A stretch of 35,407 nt of DNA. Origin: Verrucomicrobiaceae bacterium. GTDB taxonomy: Bacteria; Verrucomicrobiota; Verrucomicrobiia; Verrucomicrobiales; Akkermansiaceae. Positions 1 through 9,994 of the stretch are shown one piece after another. Made by a program: the position numbers and the translations under genes. The notes under the pieces are model-generated. The model saw nothing but the letters and a program-made list of their open reading frames with translations. It searched no databases and was not told where the DNA came from. The DNA lies in NCBI GenBank assembly GCA_027487435.1, contig JAIYDP010000339.1:1-35407 (forward strand), in the 5' to 3' direction. The first letter of the stretch is position 1; every line of letters begins with the position of its first letter.

Positions 1-224
1 CCGCGAACGCTCGAAAGAGGGTGGGGTGCGGCAGCGCATCGTCAACGCGCAGGGTCTTCAAAACAACCCCCGCACTGAGTCGCGCGCCAAACCCAATCGC
101 ACGTAGGTCCTCTCCCGGGAGTCGGCGAAAGCAAACACTGCATCGCAAAATGACAGATTCTCACAACCAAGAATTGTCGCGCTCACTCACTAACAACATC
201 AAAAAACACCAGTGCGAGCAACAT
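1..224 (-). CDS. Possible 5' part of an unidentified gene (runs off left edge)
   Basis: On the minus strand an ATG at 222-224 begins a short hydrophobic stretch (MLLALVFF), followed by a GT...AG interval and GC-rich open frames that continue to the window edge. One frame reads through GFGARLSAGVVLKTLR to the border. I could not find a splice path that connects the ATG to that frame with confidence, and I recognise no domain. Its ATG would lie 86 bp from the GNAT start on the other strand, which fits the divergent spacing seen elsewhere in this window. It could equally be noise in GC-rich DNA. Confidence 0.2.
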
Positions 225-310
225 GAAAGGACGCTGCGAAAGGCCTGTCTCTGAAATGATGGGGAACAACTTTCTACTCAAACATACGTACTTTTATTTG
301 CTCTTTAATT

Positions 311-763
311 ATGTTCGTTCGTCCTGCTGCTGTTGAAGACTGCGAAGTGATTGCATCGTATAACGAGAAGCTTGCTCTTGAAACAGAAAACATACATCTG
401 AATCCTGAAACTATCCGCAAAGGTGTGGCAGCAGTCCTCTCTGATACATCAAAGGGGCGCTATTTTTGTGCGATTGAAGGTGATCAAGTTATCGGAGCAT
501 TGCTAACCACTTGGGAATGGTCAGACTGGCGTAACAGTATGTTTGTGTGGCTTCAGAGTGTCTACGTTGCGAAAATTCATCGAGGAAAAGGTGTATTTAA
601 AGCATTGTTTGAGTACGTCAAGAGTAAGGCAGAAGAAGATGGCTGTTGTGGAATCAGACTCTACATGGACATTCATAACGACCAGGCGCGTCGAACGTAC
701 AGTAAGATGGGACTGCATCAAGGTGACTATGTGGTTCTTGAAACAAAAGATGCATTGCGCTGA
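311..763 (+). CDS. GNAT family N-acetyltransferase
   Basis: This single-exon 150-residue protein has the whole GNAT fold: an N-terminal FVRPA strand, the WEWSDWRN segment near residue 70, the LQSVYV strand, and the acetyl-CoA pyrophosphate loop HRGKGVFKAL near residues 92-101 (the RxxGxG/A signature). It ends with the IRLYMDIHNDQARRTY region and a GL strand. It should transfer an acetyl group from acetyl-CoA to a small molecule or peptide, but the substrate cannot be read from sequence. The length is that of a minimal single-domain GNAT. The WSDWRN...QSVYV core and the overall order look like bacterial GNATs as I remember them. It has no intron, unlike most neighbours, so bacterial origin is plausible. 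Its stop is 126 bp from the convergent MMS19 stop. Confidence 0.9.
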   Translation: MFVRPAAVEDCEVIASYNEKLALETENIHLNPETIRKGVAAVLSDTSKGRYFCAIEGDQVIGALLTTWEWSDWRNSMFVWLQSVYVAKIHRGKGVFKALFEYVKSKAEEDGCCGIRLYMDIHNDQARRTYSKMGLHQGDYVVLETKDALR

Positions 764-889
764 ACAAGATTGTATGACAATTTATGATTACAGTCCAGTA
801 AAGTTAGAATATACTAATGTGCTGATTGGGAGCTGGCTTCTTTGCCGCTTAGCATAAACCTGAGCTGTCAGATGGCGCCACAAGAAGTG

Positions 890-3800
890 TCACCATTCAT
901 TTCTACAAGCGACTGCACGAACTCTGACACATCGCTTGTGTTCATCGAGAGGCCCTTCAAGTCGTTTGATCACTTCGGCTTTGAAAGGAAAAAGTCGAAC
1001 ATACGGAAGACTCGAAGCCACCAACTTTAAACATTGCAGTGCCGAGCAACGAATTCGCTCAGAAGGTAAGTAACATTGCGGATAACTACCAGCGAGAGAC
1101 GGTATTCGCAAGCATCCAATAGAGCAGGAATGAGGGCACCTAAATTTCCAGCAATCGTGTTTAAAGCCGAATCGTCATCAGGCGAAATCAACGTCGCAAT
1201 TAATTTCAGATCGTTTTCTTTGATTTCCGCATTTGTCGACGACAGAGCATCAATCATCAGAGGTAAGGCCTGTAAGGTCAGTTCTTGCCAGAGGGCAGAG
1301 ACAGTGGCAATTTCCGACACAAGAGCAGGCCGTGGAATGTGCTGCATGAGATTGATCAGTCCTCCTATGTAGTTTTGCTTAGTAGCAACTTCAGCAGATC
1401 TATAATTGTTCAACAGATCAGGAAGCAACTGAGTGAAGAGTCGCTGTTTGAACAAAACCTTTCGAGTGAGCTGCAGCTGCACCAGATCAGTCACTCTGAT
1501 GGTTGCAAACGTCGTGTTGTTCAGCGAATCATGCGAATCCACGACGAGGCATGAGAGGCACTTTGCAGCATGGGGCCCGATCGGCGAGGCGTACGAAAGA
1601 CACCCGACAAGAAGAGTCAGGAACGTATTCGAGTGCTCATATCCACGAGAGAGCAGCCCTCGCGTCGCCTGCTCACATGAGGAGTCCACGTATCGGATGT
1701 ACCCATGTCAGCAAGGTGACAGACCCAGGGTCATTGGAAGCCAAGGCTGGCAGAATTGCCTGCTGCAACAGGCTACTCTGCAATCCGTCTAGTGTCGTTC
1801 CTAGCTGATGAGAGAACCCAACTATATCGTATCACCTTCATCGTGCTTATTTAGAATGGAAGCGACCGCTTGACACTCAGGAGACATTACGTTGTCGCGA
1901 CCACTCTCCATCGCGCATGGGACAAGAACTTCAAACAGACGGGGAATGGGAAGAATCACCTGACGACGACAGGAACAAATAGCGATAGCAAGCATTGGAA
2001 TTAGAGGCTTGAATTTCTGAGCAGCTCCATCGGCCAAGAATTGGGTTAGCAAATGACCAATGAGAGACGATTGGATGCTGCATAGTTACGGCATAGCAAA
2101 CGAAAACATACACAGCAGAGGATTTTTGCATAGCGAGTCGAACGATTTCGCAGAAATTGTTTAGGTCCACGACATCAATGCCTGACGCTGACAGGCATTG
2201 TTCGGTCATCGAAAAAAGAAGCCTTGGGATCACTGTGTTGACAAACGCGAGAACTTGGGGAGAATCAAGCCCACCATCGCTTCGAAGGATGGCTAGCAGC
2301 GTCCCACTGATAGCCCCATTGGCGAACCCGTCTGATTCGGTAAGGAAGACTTCGAAGGGAGGAACGTGGAGCAAATCCGATCATCGAGACGAGGGAAGGC
2401 AAAAAGGCTTCGAAAAGTGATTTATTCATGGCAAGAGCCACAACATCTTGCAGCACTTCAGAATGATTGGCACCTGCGATATAAACATGAATAAACTAAG
2501 CATCACCCTTTCCCGTATCAGCCGCAGTTAAACGGACCAAAACAATGTGAATAGATTCGCTCATAAATTTGGAAGGACAAACACTAGCAATCCTGGTAAG
2601 TAACGACCTGCACCGCATCCTGGGCGTTATTCTAACGATAATGTCGTACCGAATGGAACTATCGTTGTCTTCCAGCATGCGTTGCGCAATGCGAGATATT
2701 ACAAATACACTCTTTGTGATCAGTAGGTAAAACCTAGCCCATACCTGCTCAGCAGCTAACAAACTCCTTGGAGAGGCAACAAGCTCAGCAAGTGCATCGA
2801 GGGATGGGAGTCGAATCGGTGTGTCCGACGGGCTGAGCGCGGAAGACGCAAAGAGGTCAATCAACCCAGAGACATAGGGAAGGAGCGGATGGCGCACGCC
2901 CGCAAGAGAAGGACGCTCAAGAGCTGACTTAACGAGTTCAAAGAGAATCTCTAAAATGGCCTTGGGATCAGAGACGACGCGAGAGAGTGCTACTTGCTTG
3001 CGAACAGGAATGTCATTGGAGGACAAGTACAAATCGCCCATCATCGGCAATAAAGAATCCAAAACGAGACTGCATGTTACATCTTCGACTCGGTGAGACC
3101 ATCTACAAACGAACTCACCGGAGACACTGAGCGTAACCCCTAGCAGCTTTGCAGCCCTCTTCGCCTTCTTGTCTTCTGGCGTCCTCAATTCTTGGCTCAT
3201 GTGCGGCAACGAAGACTCTACAAACATTCTGCACACGTCCGACGACATGTGCATACCTGATGAGTGAAAAATGATGACCACATCGTACCAGTCCTAGGCT
3301 GGTCCAGCAACGTGTTCAAAAGGCTTCGAAACAGATCAACACCCTTTTCAACAACAGCAGCATCTGAACTCTCTAACACCACTGATCGAATGACGTTCCA
3401 TATGTCACTGAGCATTGGCGTAATTGCAGAGATGCCATAGCGTGGAATGACATAAGCCAATAGAGCGATAGAATCGACAATCTAAATAGGGCGTTAAACA
3501 GGACATCATTCGACTACATCAGTGGAACTTCCATCAGCAGAACACTTTTCGGTTAAAAAAGGAATCGCCAGCTTCGCCAAGAGGGCAGAGGAAACAAAGC
3601 AGTCACTAGGCGATCAGGATTCGAAAGAGTGCCATCTACTTCAGAGCATCAACAATCTGCGACCGCGATATCCCGACAGTATCGTTCGGAGGGGGAGTGA
3701 ATCTCACAGGAAAATAACAAGAAAAGACTTCAAAGAAATCCTTCGGTATCAATGCATTCAATAAAATGGGCTGCACGGAGACATGGCTCGGGTCCGTCAA

Positions 3801-4597
3801 GTACTCACGACCCAATCGAGACAAAACCGAGAAACACACCAACAGATTCCTAGGATCCTTTTCACCATCCATGCAAGCAATGAACCCGAGAATCTGGAAG
3901 TCAGAAAAATGAAAAACCGATCGAAGTGCACCAAGTGAGAGCTTGATGACTTCAATTCTGAACAATGAGCAACGAAGAAGACGAAATTGCCTTTGATAAA
4001 ACTTTCAAGGCATCGCTTTACGATGTCGAAGACATATTTTCTGCTGCTCTGGTGCAAAGTCTTCACAGCGACGGAAGTAAAAATGCTGAGGCGTTAAGCT
4101 CGAAGTGAAAACGATAGTACCCTCGGCAAATTTGAGCCGCAACATTGGCATCAGGAATGGGGTGATTGACTACAAGAGCCCTCAGCCCTTTGAGCACTTC
4201 TGCGATGCAGTCAACATCGGTGAGCCTATTTGTGTAGAAATTGATGAGATGCCCCAACTGGACAGGTGTCAATGGGAGCGTTGACAAACGAGCGAGCACT
4301 TCGCTCAGCAACATGGTTCCTTTCCGTAAGAACTGGATGTGGCTTTCTTACCTCGATTGCGCAGACCAGCTTCAACGGATATCAAATGCTCACCCAAACG
4401 CTCAACGACTTGCTGCAAGGAACTCTTAGCCTGTGAGATATCTAAGAGTCAGCATGAAAAGGGACCATCTCGGAACCGACAAGGATTTGATTCAGGCATT
4501 CCTTCGTTTCATCGTCAGAGCTCAGAGGGGACACAAATTTGTCGATAAGAACTTGCAAAGAACTAGCTGTTTGTGCTGTATTGGCTTCCGCTGCCAT
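890..4597 (-). CDS. MMS19: MMS19 homologue, cytosolic iron-sulfur protein assembly
   Basis: MMS19 is the HEAT-repeat adaptor of the CIA targeting complex and delivers Fe-S clusters to DNA polymerases, helicases such as XPD, and other nuclear proteins. Family landmarks appear in order. The N-terminus starts at the ATG at 4595-4597 (MAAEANTAQTA), followed by LLSEVLARL...INFYTNRLTD. Then come the hallmark GEKDPRNLLVCF and CYFPVRFTPPPND (about 3660-3870), long helical repeats, and the C-terminal ALQCLKLV...FPFKAEVIKRLEGPLD with DEHKRCVRVRA ending at 890. Clear introns include 1058-1089 (32 nt) and others of 31-35 nt. About 1,100 residues is close to the usual family length. One junction, at about 2350-2395, does not resolve in phase with any GT-AG pair I tried. 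Confidence 0.92.
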
Positions 4598-4613
4598 TCA
4601 ATTCTTTCAAAAG

Positions 4614-4727
4614 ATGTCAGCGAACAATTCGACTTTTGTCCCCGAAGGCAAGGATCGAAGTCTCCTTGATAACTACCTCACTTCTTTATTTTTGAGAAAT
4701 TTGGGGCGGTCAGAGCTTGAGTTCTAG
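4614..4727 (+). CDS. Possible small ORF, divergent from MMS19
   Basis: A 37-codon ATG-initiated frame (MSANNSTFVPEG...) lies only 16 bp from the MMS19 start codon on the opposite strand. Divergent starts this close are normal in this window, and the composition is protein-like. There is no recognisable domain, and I found no convincing splice to the downstream LRR gene. It may be an upstream ORF, the first exon of something I cannot assemble, or chance. Confidence 0.2.
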   Translation: MSANNSTFVPEGKDRSLLDNYLTSLFLRNLGRSELEF

Positions 4728-4865
4728 ATAACGTCGAAAAACGATTCAAAATAGTACAGGAGCGCATGGAAGTTCCACTTAGTTTATTGGCAAGGGTGCT
4801 TTTTTTTTTTATCTAACAAATTGTTATTTTATTTGTGTCTGATTGATGAGGCCGTTGGTTCAGTG
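4728..4865. promoter_or_regulatory. Gene-free upstream region of the LRR gene, with a T11 tract
   Basis: This AT-rich spacer lies just before the start of the LRR gene. It contains a run of eleven T at 4800-4810 followed by ATCTAACAAATTG and more T-rich sequence. I see no RNA gene or coding frame. A poly(T) tract here could be a nucleosome-excluding promoter element, but that is inference. Confidence 0.35.
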
Positions 4866-7800
4866 ATGAGCGTTGTCTGGCTGCATGATTCGTTTCTCTA
4901 ATCCTCTAGAGTCCAACAGGATCTCCGGGTGGAAGGAAGACAGTTCATGCGCTTGCAGATGTCTTGAGTTTTCCAGCCCTTCAACACGCTGCGTCGCATA
5001 TCCAAATGATCAAACCAAGGCAGCAGCAAAATGAAGATGAGCAATGCGAAGAGGAAGAAACAGACCAAGAAACACTCCCTTCTATAAGAGAGAAGATGCC
5101 GAAGATCAGCCTTGCCAGAACGAAGATAGTGACTCGCAACTACGAGCGATTTCTGGACAGAACGTCAACCGCTGTGAAACGACTTGCGAAGGGCCCTGTT
5201 CTCTCAGTTGAGGAGAAGCACAAGATAAGCGAAGATGCGCGTGCGAGGGTGTTCAATGTTCTTAACTCCCCTTCAAAATACAGAATATCCCCCTTGTACG
5301 GGCCAGAAGATCTCCAAGCTACCTCAAGATCCCGTTCTGGCGCCATGTCGACGTCGAGGAGTTCAGAAAGCTCTAGCAGCGACTGGAAATCATCCCTTCG
5401 TGTCAACATTGACACGACTGAACAGTCGTGCCCAGATATGGCCACTTTCGCGAATCGGCGGCGTAAGAGCAGCATTGGGCGCGAGATGCTGAGTGCAGTT
5501 TCTCCCATCGTCGAGGAGGCACCCTTGGATCGTCCCTTCTTCGGTTCCGACCTTCCTGCGCTCGATCTTACCGAGCCAAACGACTTGGGTGATGCCATGA
5601 CGAAGTCATCAAAGAGGAGGCCGGATGAGCCGCTCCACCCCCTCTCGCATGGCATGATAACAAACAGCGAATTGAATTTCCTCGCCCGAGAGAGATCCAG
5701 ACAGGATTTTTTCTACGCTTGCAAGCTCGCTGACGTGGATTCGTTGGACCTTTTCCAAGATGAGGAGTTGCGAAGCGAACTCTACGCAGGCAGTGCTCTC
5801 GAGTCGGTGATGAGCTTGCTCCCAGCCGGAAACAAAGAATACGCTGACTCCTGTTGCAAGATCAACCGGAATGCGTCAAAGAATATCCGTGGGGATCGTT
5901 GGTTTGATTTGCCCAGAGAAGCCATCCCCGATGAGACGATTTCTGAAGAGCACGTGACGATGGACGATGTCGCCCGGCAGATTCTGCACGGCGATACGAG
6001 CAAGAAGGGTGAGGCTGCGTTTGTTCAAACAGAGCCAGTCAATTTGATGACTTTTGTCATTCCCAAGCCATATCTTGTGCGTGGGGATAAGCGGACGCTC
6101 GATCTGAAGTATTTTGGAAGTGGCAAGATCAACGCTCGTGCATTTGAAATGTCGCTCCCACAAATGAAGCTCCTGTTCCTCATTCGCGTGGCTGGTTGAC
6201 CATGCAGGAACCTCGACCTGACAGAGAACCGGCTTGGAAATACGGGCCTGAGATCGGTTCTACCAGCGATATGTGTCCCAAACGTAGAATCCCCTTTGTT
6301 CGCGTCTGTGCCCTGATTCTGTAGGGGGTCGTGAAACTCAAACTGAGGGGCAACAACCTCAATGACAAAGCCATTTGCAACCTCGCAAAAGCTCTCCTCC
6401 AGAACGGCCACATGCAAGTTCTTGATTTGAGTCAGAATTGCTTCGGAGTTGTTGGCCTCTCCGCTCTCACAGAGTGCATCGTCGGCTCACCCCTTCTTCG
6501 CAAGTTGAATTTGAATGAAAATGGTATTTCTGCAGAGGGTGGAGAATACGTTTCGAACATTATAACGTATTGCCGAGGACTGAGGAAGGTTGTGGTTCTT
6601 TCATCGTGGAGTTGACGAGGTAGCTGTACGTGGCTTGGAACCGCCTGCAGGCGAAAGGTGCCGCTGCCGTCGCTCGTGCGTTGGCAGAGCCCTCGGTCGC
6701 TCTTGTCAAGCTCGACATGAGCTGGAATTGCATTGGCAATGAAGGCGCCGGCTCCATTGCCGAGGCCATCATTTGCAACCGAGTCCTTGCCACGATCCTC
6801 TTGGGCTACAACAGAATCGGCGACGCTGGCGGGATTTTGATGGGGTACGGGCTGCGCCGCAATGAAACTCTTGCAGAGGTCGATCTTGAAGGTTTTTGTG
6901 CTCTCTCTCTCCTTTGACGAGGCAGGGAATCCACTGGCGTCATGGGGTTGTTGGGCTGTCATGAGATGCGCGAGGATCCGTAACGGCGATCAACGGAGAA
7001 TATCCCTCATCAGCTGCAACGTGTCCAACGCATGTTCTCTTCCAGTTAACTTCTACGACCCAAGTGGCTCCTACGCGCTGCAAATGGAGAAATCTGGAGA
7101 CCGCGCAGTTGCCGCTGAGCTGTGGGAGCTGTGCGTTCGAGATGGGACGCTTCGATGGAGAGACGTCAAACTTGGCGGGCGCAGGTTTGTTGTTTTTGTG
7201 TTCTTCACTGAGTCGTCAGCATCGATGTCAGCGTGGACGAACAAAACCCTTGGATGCTACCTGAAAAAGGGATCTTGGAGTTCAAGTATGACACAGAAGG
7301 GTTCAAGCCGCAACCAATGAACGACGAGCTTTTCGCGTCCCTCCTTGCCACTGTGTTGTCCCACAAGAAGGAGAAGTACCGCCGCGAGCTCATTTTTGCT
7401 GCGGCGCATGAGCACGCGTTCGATTCGGAGCAAATGAAGAGCGTCATGGCGCTGCTTGAGGATGGCACAGACAAGGTCGAAGTGGCGGCAAACTTGTTCT
7501 CGAAGCTGGTCGACATCGAGAATGCGAGAGAAGTCCTCAAAGTCCTTTCCCCAGACGAGCAGAAGCGGCTGGAAACAGTCGTTGGGAAGCTCTTTCGTTT
7601 CAATCCCGCGCATTCGACTGGCCACTACCTGTTGGACTTGTCTCAGAAATTTGAAATGTTTCTGGCTCAGGTTGGTCCCAGTGATCGTCTCTGTGACTCT
7701 CGCAGAAGCTCCAGCAGTTGGGGAGAGAGCAGAAGTTCTTTCGGGGCGCGCATCAACTGCCGGACACTTCGCAGTATCAAAACCGGGAGATGTTTCGGAA

Positions 7801-9094
7801 CTCGAGCTACAATGGCCTCAAGTTCACGTACACATCAACCTGGAAGATTCCAGAGAAGGGCCTTTGGGAGTGATTCCCCTTCGTACGTCCGTCTGACGCG
7901 TCAGGTTTGACTTTGTTTATCCCATCTTGCCGCCGCCGAATCGAGAGCCTGTGAGCGCTGTTGTGTTTCAAAACAGCCTCGTTCACATTCAGTCGTCGAT
8001 TCGATTCAAGAAGAACATCGAGTGGGATCTGGTACAGACGAGGCTTATGACGGCCCGTCAAGTGCGCCCCGTACTGACGAGCCCACCTGACGTATGTCAG
8101 GTTGTCAAGTTGTGCTTGGAGGGCCAGACCGTTGCGCATCGGATTGAGATTCTCATCAAATGCTACAATGTGGCGATCTCGTTTTCCGTCTGACCTCTCA
8201 GTGCATTGTCGACTTACCAAACTTGTTTGACCAGCTAAAGCAATTGGCGTCGTATGATGAAATTAAAGAGCTTGCCCGGAGGCTCGGATGGCTAAATTTT
8301 TGGAATCCCATTGTGTGCATGTCTCTTTGCGGCTCACGTCACAGCACGCGGAGGGATACTACGAGTTTGACTTGACAATGCCCGACGAGCGACGAGTTGT
8401 GGAAGCTTTGGTTGACTTCTCTGTTATTGAACCAGGGGTTAGCGAGGCTCCCTCAATCGATGACTGCTCAGGAAAATTGGCTCGACGAGACGTACAATGG
8501 GCAAGGATTCGAGTTGCCGTCGTCGTGGGTGCAGGAGGTACCTCGACGAGGAATTGTGACATTGAACTACGCTTCTGAGAGGAATGGAGTGCGTCCCAAG
8601 ACGCGACGGAAACACAGAGCAGCTTGTTTGTGCAACGAGTACGTCGGGACCAACGACGACGACTTGATCGCGTATGGTGACATTCCGATCGGCAATCTCC
8701 TCGAGGCTCGCAAGCTGGATGTTAAAGTAGAGCTTACTGGGAACTGTGGTGGCAGCATCTCGCTGAGCTTCTTCGTCTCTGACGTTGCAAAAATGGACGA
8801 ATCGGAGCCTCAGAAATATGTTATCTCTGTGCACATCGGCGCTTGGACTGAGGCGAAGATTGGTGCAGATACCTCACCTGGTATTTGTTTCCGGTTGCAT
8901 AGTCTGACTACAAAGACTTGTTGTTGAACTGCTATGCCCAGATCACGATTCATTTGCATGCAATGCAGTCTGAAACACTGAAGAAGACGTCGTCTCCCGA
9001 CTGGGATGAAACCTTGCAGTTTCTTTTAGAATCAGCAGATTTTGCAAAGTCTTCCATTGCAAGGTGTTCCATTTTCAACAAAGCCGATGATTGA
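4866..9094 (+). CDS. Leucine-rich-repeat protein with DUF4476-like region, W/P/G modules and C2-like C-terminus
   Basis: The start ATG at 4866 is supported by a 38-nt intron (4872-4909) that joins MS to SPTGSPGGRKTV in frame. The first ~370 residues are charged and low-complexity. Ribonuclease-inhibitor-type LRRs follow (LLNLDLTENRLG, VVKLKLRGNNLND, MQVLDLSQNCFG, LRKLNLNENGIS, LRKLYVAWNRLQ, LVKLDMSWNCIG, LATILLGYNRIG, LAEVDLEGNPLA). Next is a helical segment like DUF4476 (AFDSEQMKSVMALLEDGTDK...ENAREVLKVL), then beta modules with a repeated W-x-x-P-x-x-G pattern, and a C2-like end (CYAQITIHLH...SSPDWDETLQF). About 12 introns of 32-41 nt were placed, for example 6175-6207. It is probably a calcium- or lipid-responsive scaffold. 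No catalytic motif is visible. Confidence 0.82.
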
Positions 9095-9137
9095 TGTGTG
9101 TTAACAAAAATACTTAAAAGTTTGTTATCGTTTGCTG

Positions 9138-9925
9138 ATGTGGCGGCGTGCGCTTGCTGGAGCAGTTGTCGCAGGCCTTGCGTGGCCAAGTGCTACGTTG
9201 ATGCACCCAAGAGATGTTATTGGGGGCCTTGCACAGTATGCGAACGAAAGAATCAGAGGGCATCGGTCGGACACTCTGTCTCTGTCGACAGTGTCCACTC
9301 TGCACCACGAGACTGGTATGAATCGCTCTGATATCAACAAAGTTGCAGCGGCTTTCAAGAAGTTGCAATCGTCTCATCACATTGACCAGCCCTTGTCAAG
9401 GTGATGCTTCCAGGCACGCTTTAATCCTGCAGGTCATCGCTTGTTTCCTTTTTGAATGAGATGGGAGTAGAAGATCCAGCAGTTGCTGTCGCTGTGTTCG
9501 ATGCATTCGACAAAAATCATGACGGAACGATTGATTTTCATGAATTCGCTGTGACGATGGCGATGATGTGCCATGGTTCCACACATGACAAGGTTCGGTT
9601 CATGTGGACTTTGGTCGATCAAAACGCTGATGGATTCATATCTAAAGAAGAGCTTCGGAAGACCCTGCGTTCTCTATACTCTATCCAAGGGAAATACACG
9701 AATTTTGGAGACATCTTTCCTTTGTTTCATGGCTGCTCGCAAGACTGTGCTCAGCGCGTCCTCGCCAACTCCATGGCGGAAAATATTTTTTCAAAGGCAG
9801 ATGCGAATCACGATGGCCTCGTAAGCTTTGAGGAGTTCCATGCTTGGGCTTTGCAAGACTCATCCACGTTTCAAGATGTTGCTAGTCTCTTCTCCAACCT
9901 AAACAAAATAGCGCCTGAGCTTTAA
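9138..9925 (+). CDS. EF-hand calcium sensor (calcineurin B/NCS-like)
   Basis: Two exons joined by a 32-nt intron (9401-9432; TCAAG|GTGATG...CTGCAG|GTCATC) encode about 250 residues. The N-terminus MWRRALAGAVVAGLAW is basic then hydrophobic, so it may be a mitochondrial presequence, a signal anchor or a lipid-contacting segment. Three canonical EF loops are visible: DKNHDGTIDFHE, DQNADGFISKEE and DANHDGLVSFEE, each with acidic residues at positions 1 and 12. The spacing and the EFAVTMAMMC segment suit the calcineurin-B/neuronal calcium sensor type, with a decayed first hand. It lies 43 bp downstream of the LRR gene stop on the same strand and converges on the OST/TRAP gene with a 69-bp gap. 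Confidence 0.88.
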
Positions 9926-9994
9926 GTCTCTCTCACAGGAAATGCTGATTTATTGTACTCCATAATGAACCACTCTGTATACACACTCAAAGAC

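Noticed and set aside
21..254. 77-codon plus-strand ORF upstream of the GNAT gene
   Set aside because: Basic low-complexity composition, no domain, overlapped by a better minus-strand candidate.
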